Source: Microbacterium paludicola (GTDB taxonomy: Bacteria > Actinomycetota > Actinomycetes > Actinomycetales > Microbacteriaceae). From it: 64,000 nt of DNA. Position 1 is the first letter of the stretch, and each line of letters begins with the position of its first letter. Below, in pieces: positions 50,601-58,898 of the stretch. The translations under genes and the position numbers were made by a program. The DNA lies in NCBI RefSeq assembly GCF_015235415.1, contig NZ_JADGLL010000003.1:107230-171229 (forward strand), given 5' to 3'. The notes under the pieces were generated by a model, which was given only the letters and a program-made list of their open reading frames with translations, had not been told where the DNA came from and did not search any database.

Positions 50601-52202
50601 GTGACCACTTCGCCATTGGATGACGACGCCGGCACGACTTCGAGCGGAGGTGCCGCGCCCGCTCCCGGCGAGGCCGTGCAGCGCCCTGGCTCGGCGGGGT
50701 CCCCGGCGAAGCGTCCCGCGATCAGGCGCCCGGCGAAGCGTCCCACGGCCAAGACTGCGGCCGAGCGCGACACCGGCGAGAGCTCCACCACGCCGTCCGC
50801 AGCCGCACCGCGCAAGCCCGCGGCGAAGCGACCGGTGCAGGGCGGGAAGCCCAAGCCCCGTTCCGGCACGAAGACGTCGGCGGCGCGGAATGCGGCCGGC
50901 AGGTCGGCGGTCGCCCAGCCTCCCGCAGAGGCCGACGCACCCTCCGATCAGGATGTGCCCACCTCGGTCGTCCCGGTGGTGGACGTCGTGGAGCGACCTG
51001 CGGATCCCGTGACGGAACCGGATGCGCCCGCCGCCGCGCCCGAGACGGCCGCCGCGGAGACGACCACGACGGAAGAGGCCCCTGTCGAGGTCGAGGACGC
51101 CACCGTTGCCGTGGCGGAGATAGGTGCGCCCGAGACCCCGGCGGTCCAGCCCGAGACGCCGGCAGAGAACGAGCCCGAGACGCAGGCAGAGAACGAGCCC
51201 GAGACGCAGGCAGAGAACGAGCCCGAGACGCCGGCAGAGAACGAGCCCGAGGCGCCGGCAGAGGACGCTCCGGAGGCACCCGCCGATGCTGCGCCCGAGG
51301 CGCCCGTCCAGGTTGAGTCCAAGGTGCCCGCGGAGGTTGAGCCCGAGGCGCCGGCGGCGGAGCCTGAGACCGCAGTCCTTCCCGCGACAGGCCCCGCGAC
51401 CGACCCCGCCGCAGCCCCGGCCGCCGAGGCCCGGCCGGAGGTGCCGCCCGCCCTCGTGCTGCGCGGCGTCTCGCGCTCCTACGGCGGGACGACCGCCGTC
51501 GCCGGCATCGACCTGACGGTCCCCGCCGGATCGTTCTACGGTCTCGTCGGTCCCAACGGTGCCGGCAAGACGACGACGATGTCGATGATCGCAGGGCTGC
51601 TGCGTCCGGATCGGGGTGAGATCTCCGTCGCGGGGGTCGATCTGGCGAAGGATCCGCGTGCGGCAAAGGCGCTGATGGGCGTGCTTCCCGACCGGCTGCG
51701 CACGTTCGACCGTCTCACCGGGCGGCAGCTCCTCTACTACTTCGGCGTGCTGCGCGGGCTGAAGCCCGACGTCGTCGAGAGCCGCACGGCCGATCTCGCG
51801 CGCGCGTTCGACCTCACGGATGCCCTCGGCCGCGTTGTGTCCGACTACTCGGCGGGGATGACGAAGAAGATCATGCTCGCGGCCGCCATGATCCACTCGC
51901 CGCGCCTGCTCGTCCTCGACGAGCCGTTCGAAGCGGTCGATCCGGTGTCGTCGGCGAACATCCTGGAGATCCTGAGCACGTACGTTTCGCGTGGCGGCAC
52001 GGTGCTGCTCTCGAGCCACGGCATGGATCTGATCGAGCGCGTCTGCACGCGGGTCGCGGTCATCGTCGCGGGGCAGCTGCTCGCCGAGGGGACGGTCGAG
52101 GAGGTGCGCGGCGAGCTCACGCTCGAGCAGCGCTTCGTCGAGCTCTCGGGCGAGGTCAGCAGCATGGAGGGCCTCGAGTGGCTGCACACGTTCTCCGACT
52201 GA
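50601..52202 (+). CDS. ABC transporter ATPase with a long disordered N-terminal extension
   Basis: The 533-residue protein has a disordered N-terminal part of about 285 residues, first basic and Ala/Pro-rich, then acidic with tandem ETPAENEP units (about 185-225). The ATPase domain follows: ALVLRGVSRSYGGTTAVAG, Walker A VGPNGAGKTTTMSM (near 316), signature DYSAGMTKKIMLA (a variant of LSGGQ) and Walker B LLVLDEPFEAVDP (near 436). An extension this long is unusual for an ABC ATPase. The start could be later if the extension were an artefact, but base composition and codon usage stay coding-like and the leaderless -10 supports GTG 50601. It overlaps the permease by 25 bases. Confidence 0.9.
   Translation: MTTSPLDDDAGTTSSGGAAPAPGEAVQRPGSAGSPAKRPAIRRPAKRPTAKTAAERDTGESSTTPSAAAPRKPAAKRPVQGGKPKPRSGTKTSAARNAAGRSAVAQPPAEADAPSDQDVPTSVVPVVDVVERPADPVTEPDAPAAAPETAAAETTTTEEAPVEVEDATVAVAEIGAPETPAVQPETPAENEPETQAENEPETQAENEPETPAENEPEAPAEDAPEAPADAAPEAPVQVESKVPAEVEPEAPAAEPETAVLPATGPATDPAAAPAAEARPEVPPALVLRGVSRSYGGTTAVAGIDLTVPAGSFYGLVGPNGAGKTTTMSMIAGLLRPDRGEISVAGVDLAKDPRAAKALMGVLPDRLRTFDRLTGRQLLYYFGVLRGLKPDVVESRTADLARAFDLTDALGRVVSDYSAGMTKKIMLAAAMIHSPRLLVLDEPFEAVDPVSSANILEILSTYVSRGGTVLLSSHGMDLIERVCTRVAVIVAGQLLAEGTVEEVRGELTLEQRFVELSGEVSSMEGLEWLHTFSD
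51153..51272 (+). repeat. 24-bp tandem repeat inside the ABC ATPase extension
   Basis: Four near-perfect 24-base units (GAGACGCCGGCAGAGAACGA then GCCC) occupy 51153-51248, and a decayed fifth unit ends near 51272. Units 2 and 3 are identical; 1 and 4 differ by one base. Each encodes ETPAENEP or ETQAENEP in frame. Confidence 0.85.
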
Positions 52203-53749
52203 GGCTCGCCCTGATGGTCGGCGCCCTGCGAGGGCCGGCCACCCGTGTCGCCTACCGGGCGGCGGGGCTGCTCATCCTGGTCGCGGTCGTCATCGCGGTC
52301 GCCATCGGGGTCCTGTCCCTCGTCGACGCCTCGACCCCCGTCGCGTTCGCACTGCTCGTGCTCGCCGGATCGGCGATCGCCCTGTCGTTCGCGGCCGGCC
52401 CCATCGTCGCCGCGGCGACCGATCCGCTCGATCCGCGCCGCTTCGCCGTACTCGGGATGGATCCGCGCCCGCTCGCCTGGCTGCTGGCAGGTGCGGGGTT
52501 CGTGAGCGTCCCGGTGCTCGCGGTGGCGGTGTTCGACGTGTGCGCGGCCGTCGTCTGGACGGCGCATGGAGTCCCCGGCATCGTCAGCGCGCTGATGGCG
52601 ATCCTGCACGTCGCGACCTGCGTTCTGCTCGCTCGGCTGAGCATGGCCGTCGGCGCCGCCGTGCTGCGCACGCGCCGCACGCGCGAGCTCTCGGGCCTGT
52701 TCGTGCTCGGGGTCATCGTCGTGCTCGTGCCGGTCATCGTGTTCCTGTCGTCGCTGGAGTGGGAGGGGCGGGTGCCGAGCGCGCTCGCCACCGCGGCGGA
52801 CGTGCTCGCCGTGACCCCGATCGGCGCCGCGGCGGCGCTGCCCGGGACGATCGCGATGGGCAACGCGGGAGCCGCATGGCTGGCGGCCCTGGTGGCGCTC
52901 GCCACGCTCGGGCTCGCGGCGGCGGCCTGGCTGTTCGCCGTCGAGCGGGCGCTGACGACGATCGAGAATCCCGCGGCCGCGAGCGGGCGGGGCGGGCTCG
53001 GCTGGTTCGCTGTCATGCCCGGCACTCCCGCGGGCGTGATCGCCGCGCGCGGCCTCGTGTACTGGCTGCGCGACAGCCGCTACATCGTGAACTTCGCCAT
53101 CATCCCGCTCGCCGGTCTCCTGCCGACCGTGCCGCTGCTTATCGCGGGTGTGCCCGAACCCGTCGTCGCGCTTGTGCCCGTGCCGATCATGGCGCTGTTC
53201 TTCGGATGGCTGCCGCACAACGACGTCGCCTACGACTCGAGCGCCGTGTGGATGCACATCGCCAGCGGCATCCGCGGCGTATCCGACCGGATCGGCCGCC
53301 TCGTCCCCGTGCTCGTGATCGCCATCCCGGTGCTGGCGATCGCGCTGTCACTGAGCGCCGCGTTCTACGGCCGATGGGCGGTGCTGCCCGCGATGATCGG
53401 CGTCGCGGCGAGCCTGTTCCTGACGGGCCTGGGCCTGTCCAGCGTCGCGTCGGTGCTCGCTCCCTACGCCGTCTCGCGCCCCGGTGACAGTCCTTTCCAG
53501 CAGCCGCAGCGGGCCGACTCGACCGGCGTCGCCGCGCAGGCGCTCGTGATGCTCGGCACGATCGTGCTGAGCGCCCCGACGCTGTGGCTCGGCTGGCTCA
53601 CCGTCACCGATGATGTCGCGCATGCCGGCGCGGCGATGTGGACGGGGCTCGGCGTCGGGGTCGGCGTGCTGCTCGTCGGCGTGCTGCTCGGGTCGTGGAT
53701 GTTCGAGCGCCGCGGCGAGCGGATCATGGCATTCGCGAGCACCACCTGA
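52178..53749 (+). CDS. ABC transporter permease (membrane subunit)
   Basis: The 523-residue product has about 12 hydrophobic segments, for example AGLLILVAVVIAVAIGVLSLV, FALLVLAGSAIALSFAAG and LVPVIVFLSSLEW, with cytoplasmic loops of Arg and Asp. It overlaps the upstream ATPase by 25 bases and begins at a GTG inside it, so they form one transporter. The ATPase and permease resemble actinobacterial multidrug or lipid exporters, but no substrate is evident. The C-terminal SWMFERRGERIMAFA is cytoplasmic. Start and length fit the family only broadly. Confidence 0.85.
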   Translation: MAAHVLRLRLALMVGALRGPATRVAYRAAGLLILVAVVIAVAIGVLSLVDASTPVAFALLVLAGSAIALSFAAGPIVAAATDPLDPRRFAVLGMDPRPLAWLLAGAGFVSVPVLAVAVFDVCAAVVWTAHGVPGIVSALMAILHVATCVLLARLSMAVGAAVLRTRRTRELSGLFVLGVIVVLVPVIVFLSSLEWEGRVPSALATAADVLAVTPIGAAAALPGTIAMGNAGAAWLAALVALATLGLAAAAWLFAVERALTTIENPAAASGRGGLGWFAVMPGTPAGVIAARGLVYWLRDSRYIVNFAIIPLAGLLPTVPLLIAGVPEPVVALVPVPIMALFFGWLPHNDVAYDSSAVWMHIASGIRGVSDRIGRLVPVLVIAIPVLAIALSLSAAFYGRWAVLPAMIGVAASLFLTGLGLSSVASVLAPYAVSRPGDSPFQQPQRADSTGVAAQALVMLGTIVLSAPTLWLGWLTVTDDVAHAGAAMWTGLGVGVGVLLVGVLLGSWMFERRGERIMAFASTT

Positions 53750-53785
53750 CGCCCGCGGACGATGCTCGAGGGGGTCTCTGCGGCG

Positions 53786-53791
53786 TAGACT
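53786..53791 (+). promoter_or_regulatory. -10 element (TAGACT) for the DUF3039 gene
   Basis: TAGACT lies eight bases before the ATG at 53800. It is the same hexamer as the dnaE and ctaC promoters. Confidence 0.5.
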
Positions 53792-53799
53792 CGGGCCTC

Positions 53800-54066
53800 A
53801 TGAGCACTCCTCTCGATACCCCCGGCGACGGCGGAACGGCCCTCCTCGACCGCGAGCTCGAGAAGCTCCTCGAAGAGGAGAACATCGAGCCGGGTGACCA
53901 CGAGCGCTTCTCGCACTACGTGAAGAAGGAGAAGATCCTCGAGTCGGCGATCACCGGCAAGCCCGTCCGCGCGCTGTGCGGCAAGAAGTGGACGCCGGGC
54001 CGCGACCCGGAGAAGTTCCCGGTGTGCCCGACGTGCAAGGAGATCTACGAGTCGCTGAACTCGTGA
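53800..54066 (+). CDS. DUF3039 zinc-ribbon-like protein
   Basis: This 88-residue protein matches the actinobacterial DUF3039 family. The N-terminus is acidic ([27 protein letters not shown]), and the C-terminus has the cysteine pattern [29 protein letters not shown], with Cys at the ends of a ribbon, suitable for zinc. Function is unknown. The ATG at 53800 is chosen because it follows TAGACT at the leaderless distance, and the frame upstream is not conserved. It is convergent with pncB, with 19 bases between their stops. Confidence 0.88.
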   Translation: MSTPLDTPGDGGTALLDRELEKLLEEENIEPGDHERFSHYVKKEKILESAITGKPVRALCGKKWTPGRDPEKFPVCPTCKEIYESLNS

Positions 54067-54085
54067 CCCGCGTCGGGCGCGGCCG

Positions 54086-55417
54086 TCAGCTCTCGTCCGC
54101 GTCGACGTAGACCGTCGGGATCGCCGGATCCGAGCGGCTGAGCGCGAGTGCGCGGATCGGCAGCTCCTCGCGCACGCGCAGGTGGTGCTCCCGTGCCGCC
54201 TCGACCCCGGCCGGGCCCTCGTACTCCGCGACCGGCTCGCCCTCGACGACGAGGGCCACCTGCAGGGGGCGCGCATCCGGGTACTCCGAGGGCTGCGCGA
54301 GCGGCTCGAAGCCGTCGGCGACCTCGACGAGCTCCTGCGTGGCGACCCCGTTCTCCAGTGTGCGGAACGCGGTCTTGCGCCCGCCCTGCGATCCCTTGCC
54401 CTCAGCGGTCTTCGACACCGAGACCCAGCCGCCGTCCGCGCCCTGACGCGCGACGAGCTTGTAGACCATGCCCGCGGTCGGATACCCGGATCCGGTCACG
54501 ACGGACGTGCCGACGCCGTAGGCATCGACGGGCGAGGCCGCCAACGCGGCGATCGCGTACTCGTCGAGGTCGCTGGTGACGGTGATCCGCGTCTGCGTCG
54601 CGCCGAGCTCGTCGAGCTGCGCGCGGACCGACGCGGCAACCGTCGGCAGGTCGCCCGAGTCGAGGCGCACGCCGCCGAGGCCCGTGCCCGCGACGCGGAC
54701 GGCCGTCTCGACGCCCTTCGCGATGTCGTAGGTGTCCACCAGCAGCGTCGTGTCGGTGCCGAGCGCCTCGACCTGGGCGCGGAAGGCGTCCTCCTCGCTG
54801 TCGTGAAGCAGCGTCCACGAGTGCGCGGCGGTGCCCATCGTCGGGATGCCCCACTGGCGGCCCGCCTCGAGGTTGCTCGTCGCGCCGAAGCCGGCGATGT
54901 ACGCCATGCGCGCGGCGGCGACGGCGGAGGACTCGCCCGCACGACGCGATCCCATCTCCGCCAGGGGACGATCGCCCGCGGCGATACTCATCCGCGAGGC
55001 GGCGGTCGCGACGGCCGAGTCGTGGTTGAGCACGCTCAGCGCGAGGGTCTCGAGGATGACCGCGTCGGCGAAGCTTCCCTCGACCGTCAGGATCGGAGAT
55101 CCCGGGAAGTACAGCTCGCCCTCGCGGTAGCCGGAGATGGACCCCGTGAACCGGTAGTTCTCGAGGTAGGCGACGGCCTCGGGGCTGACCACCTTCCCGT
55201 CGCGCAGGAAGCGCAGCTCGTCGTCGCCGAAGCGGAAGTCGCGCAGCAGCGCGAGCAGGCGTCCCGTGCCGCCGACGACGCCGAACCGGCGACCGCCGGA
55301 GAGTCGTCGAGCGAACAGCTCGAACACGCAGTGCCGCTGGGCGGTGCCGTCGCGCAGGGCGGCGTCGAGCATGGTGAGCTCGTAGCGGTCGGTCAACAGG
55401 GCCGAGGAGGCGCTCAT
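54086..55417 (-). CDS. pncB: Nicotinate phosphoribosyltransferase
   Basis: PncB makes nicotinate mononucleotide from nicotinate and PRPP in the NAD salvage (Preiss-Handler) route. The 443-residue product begins [24 protein letters not shown] and contains the family motifs [54 protein letters not shown] (catalytic His region nearby), and [20 protein letters not shown]. The ATG at 55417 is set by TAGGGT seven bases upstream on the minus strand. A further ATG at 55435 would place the promoter inside the gene. It is a full-length type II-like PRTase. Confidence 0.93.
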   Translation of the reverse strand: MSASSALLTDRYELTMLDAALRDGTAQRHCVFELFARRLSGGRRFGVVGGTGRLLALLRDFRFGDDELRFLRDGKVVSPEAVAYLENYRFTGSISGYREGELYFPGSPILTVEGSFADAVILETLALSVLNHDSAVATAASRMSIAAGDRPLAEMGSRRAGESSAVAAARMAYIAGFGATSNLEAGRQWGIPTMGTAAHSWTLLHDSEEDAFRAQVEALGTDTTLLVDTYDIAKGVETAVRVAGTGLGGVRLDSGDLPTVAASVRAQLDELGATQTRITVTSDLDEYAIAALAASPVDAYGVGTSVVTGSGYPTAGMVYKLVARQGADGGWVSVSKTAEGKGSQGGRKTAFRTLENGVATQELVEVADGFEPLAQPSEYPDARPLQVALVVEGEPVAEYEGPAGVEAAREHHLRVREELPIRALALSRSDPAIPTVYVDADES

Positions 55418-55424
55418 AGGGAAA

Positions 55425-55430
55425 ACCCTA
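55425..55430 (-). promoter_or_regulatory. -10 element (TAGGGT, minus strand) for leaderless pncB
   Basis: On the minus strand TAGGGT, then TTTCCCT, then ATG gives a seven-base spacer with no Shine-Dalgarno. Confidence 0.5.
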
Positions 55431-55505
55431 GCCATGGATGCGCAGGTCGCGGACGACGCGGCCGACGAGCGAGCGCGGCGCGGCTTCCGGTGCGCGCGCC
55501 GCGGG

Positions 55506-55511
55506 TACGCT
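55506..55511 (+). promoter_or_regulatory. -10 element (TACGCT) for murI
   Basis: TACGCT lies eight bases before the murI ATG at 55520. It drives the murI-rph-rdgB run. Confidence 0.45.
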
Positions 55512-55519
55512 GGGACATC

Positions 55520-56353
55520 ATGAACGACGCGCCGATCGGGATCTTCGACTCCGGCGTCGGCGGGCTCACCGTCGCCCGGGCGATCGGCGATCAGCTGCCG
55601 CGCGAGTCGATGATCTACATCGGCGACACCGCCCACTCGCCGTATGGCCCGAAGCCCATCGCCGACGTCCGGCGGTACTCGCTGGAGATCCTCGACACGC
55701 TCGTCGACCAGGGCGTGAAGATGCTCGTCATCGCCTGCAACACCGCGTCGGCGGCGATGCTGCGCGACGCGCGCGAGCGGTACTCGGTGCCGGTGGTCGA
55801 GGTCATCGGCCCCGCCGTCCGCACGGCGATGTCGACCACGCGAAACGGCCGGATCGGCGTGATCGGCACGGTGGGGACGATCGGATCCGGCGCGTATCAG
55901 GACATGCTCGAGGTGAACCCCGGCATCCAGGTCTCCACGGCCGCCTGCCCGCGCTTCGTCGAGTTCGTCGAGGCGGGCGACACCGACTCGCCCGAGGTGC
56001 TCGCCGCCGCCGAGGAGTACCTCGCGCCGCTGCGTCATGCCGGGGTCGACACCCTCGTGCTCGGCTGCACGCACTACCCGTTCCTCAAGGGCGCGATCAG
56101 CTACGTGATGGGCCCGGATGTCTCGCTCGTCTCGAGCGACTCGGAGACCGCGAAGGACGTCTACCGCCAGCTCGTGAGCCGCGACCTGCTGGCGGGCCCG
56201 GACGCGACGCCGCGTCACGAGTACGAGGCGACGGGAGCGGCCACCGCCGACTTCATCGCCCTCGCGAACCGCCTGCTCGGCCGAGAGGTGCGCGATGTGC
56301 GCCTCGTCCGCACCGGCGCCATCGACCTCCCCGCGCTCGACGCGCGATCCTGA
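55520..56353 (+). CDS. murI: Glutamate racemase
   Basis: MurI interconverts L- and D-glutamate and provides D-Glu for peptidoglycan. The 277-residue product opens [16 protein letters not shown] and has the two catalytic cysteine motifs ACNTASAA (Cys near 73) and [10 protein letters not shown] (near 182), with [12 protein letters not shown] between. The ATG at 55520 is chosen because the conserved N-terminus begins right there, and a -10 lies eight bases upstream. A frame continuing upstream is the shadow of pncB on the other strand. It precedes rph and rdgB, the usual actinobacterial order. Confidence 0.97.
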   Translation: MNDAPIGIFDSGVGGLTVARAIGDQLPRESMIYIGDTAHSPYGPKPIADVRRYSLEILDTLVDQGVKMLVIACNTASAAMLRDARERYSVPVVEVIGPAVRTAMSTTRNGRIGVIGTVGTIGSGAYQDMLEVNPGIQVSTAACPRFVEFVEAGDTDSPEVLAAAEEYLAPLRHAGVDTLVLGCTHYPFLKGAISYVMGPDVSLVSSDSETAKDVYRQLVSRDLLAGPDATPRHEYEATGAATADFIALANRLLGREVRDVRLVRTGAIDLPALDARS

Positions 56354-56378
56354 TCCCTTCCATCCGCAAGGAGAAGCA

Positions 56379-57119
56379 ATGACCACTCGCGCCGACGGCC
56401 GCACGCCCGACCAGCTCCGCCCCATCACGATCGAGCGCGGCTGGAGCAGCCAGGCAGAGGGCTCGGCGCTCATCAGCTTCGGCGGCACGAAGGTGCTGTG
56501 CACGGCGTCGTTCACGAACGGTGTGCCGCGCTGGCTGACGGGCAAGGGCAAGGGCTGGATCACCGCCGAGTACGCGATGCTTCCGCGTGCGACGAACGAC
56601 CGCAACGACCGCGAGAGCGTGAAGGGGCGGATCGGCGGGCGCACGCACGAGATCTCGCGCCTGATCGGCCGCGCGCTGCGCGCCGTCGTCGACACCAAGG
56701 CGCTCGGCGAGAACACCATCGTGATCGACTGCGACGTCCTGCAGGCGGATGGCGGCACGCGAACCGCGGCGATCACCGGCGCCTACGTCGCCCTCGCCGA
56801 CGCGATCGAGTGGGGCCGCGAGAAGAAGTTCATCGGCCAGAAGGCCCAGGTGCTGCGCGACTCGGTGGCCGCCGTGTCGGTCGGCATCATCGACGGCGTG
56901 CCGATGCTCGACCTTCCGTACGTCGAGGACGTGCGCGCGCAGACCGACATGAACGTCGTCGTCACCGGAAGCGGGAAGTTCGTCGAGGTGCAGGGCACCG
57001 CCGAGGGCGCGCCGTTCGACAAGGCCGAGCTCGACGCACTGCTGGAGCTCGCCGTCGCCGGCGCGGCCGAGCTGCGCGTTCACCAGCAGGCCGCGCTCGA
57101 CGAGCCCGCGGGGGCCTGA
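56379..57119 (+). CDS. rph: Ribonuclease PH
   Basis: RNase PH is a phosphorolytic 3'-5' exoribonuclease that trims tRNA 3' ends. The 246-residue product shows [72 protein letters not shown] and [12 protein letters not shown], all family hallmarks, with the catalytic Asp in [15 protein letters not shown]. The ATG at 56379 follows the ribosome binding site AAGGAGAAGC. A longer in-frame start at 56295 lies within murI and is not conserved. Four bases separate its stop from rdgB. Confidence 0.97.
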   Translation: MTTRADGRTPDQLRPITIERGWSSQAEGSALISFGGTKVLCTASFTNGVPRWLTGKGKGWITAEYAMLPRATNDRNDRESVKGRIGGRTHEISRLIGRALRAVVDTKALGENTIVIDCDVLQADGGTRTAAITGAYVALADAIEWGREKKFIGQKAQVLRDSVAAVSVGIIDGVPMLDLPYVEDVRAQTDMNVVVTGSGKFVEVQGTAEGAPFDKAELDALLELAVAGAAELRVHQQAALDEPAGA

Positions 57120-57123
57120 GCCG

Positions 57124-57717
57124 ATGGCGCAGATCGTCCTCGCCACGCACAACGCCCACAAGGTGGCCGAGTTCCAGGGGATCGTCGCCCGCGTCCGCCC
57201 GGATCTCGAGGTCGTGTCCTACGACGGCCCAGAGCCGGTCGAGGACGGCACGACCTTCGCCGAGAATGCGCTGATCAAGGCGCGGGCCGCGGCGGCGCAC
57301 ACGGGTCTTCCTGCGCTCGCCGACGACTCCGGCATCTGCGTGGACGTCCTCGGCGGATCGCCCGGCGTGTTCTCGGCCTACTGGGCGGGACACGCGAAGG
57401 ACGATCGCGCCAACCTGGCGCTGCTGCTCGACCAGCTCTCCGACGTCGCCGATCCCCATCGGGGCGCCCACTACAACTCGACGATCGCGCTGGTGACGCC
57501 TGCCGGTGCGGAGCACACGGTGGAGGGGCTCTGGCCCGGCCGCCTCGCGGATGCGCCGCGCGGCGAGGCGGGATTCGGGTACGACCCGATCTTCATCCCC
57601 GCCGACCAGGACGGTCCCGAGCGCACGGTCGCCGAGCTGACCGCGGACGAGAAGAACGCGATCTCGCACCGCGCCCGCGCCTTCGTGGCGCTCGAGCCGC
57701 TGCTCGCGCAGCTGTAG
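57124..57717 (+). CDS. rdgB: dITP/XTP pyrophosphatase (RdgB/HAM1)
   Basis: RdgB cleans the nucleotide pool by hydrolysing dITP, ITP and XTP to monophosphates. The 197-residue product begins AQIVLATHNAHKVAEFQGI (substrate-binding T-N-x-K-x-x-E motif) and carries LADDSGICVDVLGGSPGVFSA with catalytic acids and a FGYDPIF motif, then SHRARAF. All are present. It is co-directional with rph and possibly co-translated, the standard rph-rdgB pair. Its tail is convergent with the LysE-type gene 13 bases away. Confidence 0.97.
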   Translation: MAQIVLATHNAHKVAEFQGIVARVRPDLEVVSYDGPEPVEDGTTFAENALIKARAAAAHTGLPALADDSGICVDVLGGSPGVFSAYWAGHAKDDRANLALLLDQLSDVADPHRGAHYNSTIALVTPAGAEHTVEGLWPGRLADAPRGEAGFGYDPIFIPADQDGPERTVAELTADEKNAISHRARAFVALEPLLAQL

Positions 57718-57730
57718 GCGGCCCGTCGGA

Positions 57731-58357
57731 TCAGTGAACGGCGGCGAGCAGCACGCCCACGCCGACGAAGAGCGAGCCGAAGATGCGGCCGAGGATCTTC
57801 TGCCCCGACGGAGTGCGGGTGAGGCGGGCGAGGCCGCGCGCGGCGATGGCGAAGACGAACCACATCACCGCGATGTCGATCGCCACCACCGTCGCCGACA
57901 GCACCGTGTACTGCGGGATCAGCGGCTGATCGGGTCGGATGAACTGCGGCACGAAGGCGAGGAAGAAGACGATCGCCTTCGGGTTCGTCAGGTTCACGAG
58001 CAGCCCGCGCCGGAACATCGACCAGGCGCTCTCGCGCACGAGGATCGCGGATCCGTCCTCCGTCGCGTCCTGCGGGCGCGCGAGGAACTGCCGCACCCCG
58101 AGGTAGATCAGATACGCGGCGCCGGCATAGCGGATGACCTCGAACAGGATCGGCGAGCTCGCCACGAGCACGCCCACGCCTGCAGCGACGATCACGATGT
58201 GCACCACCAGGGCGACCTGCTGGCCGAGGATGCCCCACAGGGAGCGCCGCCACCCGGACGCGATCGCATTCGACATCGTGTTCACCGCGCCCGCGCCGGG
58301 CGTCAGGGAGATGAGTGCTCCGGCGCCCACGAGGGCCAGCCAGAGCGAGAGCGTCAT
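57731..58357 (-). CDS. LysE/RhtB family exporter
   Basis: This 208-residue inner-membrane protein has six hydrophobic segments and the LysE family start LALVGAGALISLTPGAGAVNTMSNAIASGWRRSL with the motif around GAxxxxxPGP-like TPGAGAVNTM. These proteins export amino acids or related metabolites, such as homoserine lactone or threonine; the substrate here is not known. It is transcribed from a leaderless promoter (TAGAAT). It lies next to the guanidinium exporter but on the opposite strand, so no operon is implied. Confidence 0.9.
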   Translation of the reverse strand: MTLSLWLALVGAGALISLTPGAGAVNTMSNAIASGWRRSLWGILGQQVALVVHIVIVAAGVGVLVASSPILFEVIRYAGAAYLIYLGVRQFLARPQDATEDGSAILVRESAWSMFRRGLLVNLTNPKAIVFFLAFVPQFIRPDQPLIPQYTVLSATVVAIDIAVMWFVFAIAARGLARLTRTPSGQKILGRIFGSLFVGVGVLLAAVH

Positions 58358-58364
58358 GCTCTGG

Positions 58365-58370
58365 ATTCTA
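58365..58370 (-). promoter_or_regulatory. -10 element (TAGAAT, minus strand) for the LysE-type exporter
   Basis: On the minus strand TAGAAT, then CCAGAGC, then ATG gives a seven-base spacer. Confidence 0.5.
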
Positions 58371-58441
58371 CGGCCGGGGTGTGCACCGACCCTGCACAGG
58401 CACGCGTGCGAGCATTGACATCAGAGCCCGTCAAGAGGCTC

Positions 58442-58482
58442 CCGGACGATGGTCAAGTACCCGGCGCGCGACAAGACTTGCC
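58442..58482 (+). ncRNA. Guanidine-III (ykkC-III) riboswitch
   Basis: The 41-base stretch matches the class III guanidine aptamer in order and spacing: CCGGACGA (58442-58449), GTACCCGG (58457-58464), GACAAGAC (58470-58477). CCGG at the 5' end can pair with CCGG of the second block to make the pseudoknot, and GG-CAAGT (58451-58458, one bulged T) pairs with ACTTGCC (58476-58482). It ends one base before the ribosome binding site AGGAG of the SMR gene, which suggests translational control by sequestering or freeing the site. Guanidinium is the likely ligand and exporter substrate. Confidence 0.85.
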
Positions 58483-58494
58483 AGGAGTCGTGCC

Positions 58495-58821
58495 ATGTCG
58501 TGGATCGTCCTCATCCTGTCCGGTGTCCTCGAGGCCGTCTGGGCCACCGCCCTCGGCAAGTCGGAGGGCTCCACGAAGCCCGCACCGACGGCCGTCTTCG
58601 CCGTCGGCATCGTCGCGAGCATGCTCGGACTCGCGTTCGCGATGCGGGACATCCCGATCGGCACCGCGTACGCCGTGTGGGTCGGCGTCGGCGCGGCGCT
58701 CACCGTCGGCTACGCGATGATCACCGGTGGCGAGTCGGTCTCATGGCTGAAGATCCTGCTGATCCTGGGCCTCGTCGGCTGCGTCGTGGGCCTGAAGCTC
58801 GTGAGCGACGGCGAGCACTGA
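58495..58821 (+). CDS. sugE: Guanidinium exporter of the SMR family (SugE/Gdx)
   Basis: The 108-residue product has four membrane helices and the SMR signature with the essential Glu13 (ILSGVLEAVWATALGKSEG). The sequence LGLAFAMRDIPIGTAYAVWVGVGAALTVGYAMITGGESVSWLK is typical of the Gdx (SugE) branch, which exports guanidinium rather than quaternary drugs. The guanidine-III riboswitch immediately upstream supports this assignment. The ATG at 58495 follows AGGAG seven bases upstream. It is a single SMR gene, so it likely forms an antiparallel homodimer. Confidence 0.92.
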   Translation: MSWIVLILSGVLEAVWATALGKSEGSTKPAPTAVFAVGIVASMLGLAFAMRDIPIGTAYAVWVGVGAALTVGYAMITGGESVSWLKILLILGLVGCVVGLKLVSDGEH

Positions 58822-58886
58822 CGCGAGTGAGAATCGGACTCATTCCCGAGTAGGCGAAAGCCGTCGGACCTGGGGTTTGCCGCGCG

Positions 58887-58892
58887 TAGCCT
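58887..58892 (+). promoter_or_regulatory. -10 element (TAGCCT) for the leaderless CDF transporter
   Basis: TAGCCT lies six bases before the ATG at 58899 with no Shine-Dalgarno. Confidence 0.5.
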
Positions 58893-58898
58893 GGGACC

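Noticed and set aside
51153..51272. 24-bp tandem repeats as a possible intergenic satellite or CRISPR
   Set aside because: They are in frame inside the ABC ATPase gene and have no spacers.
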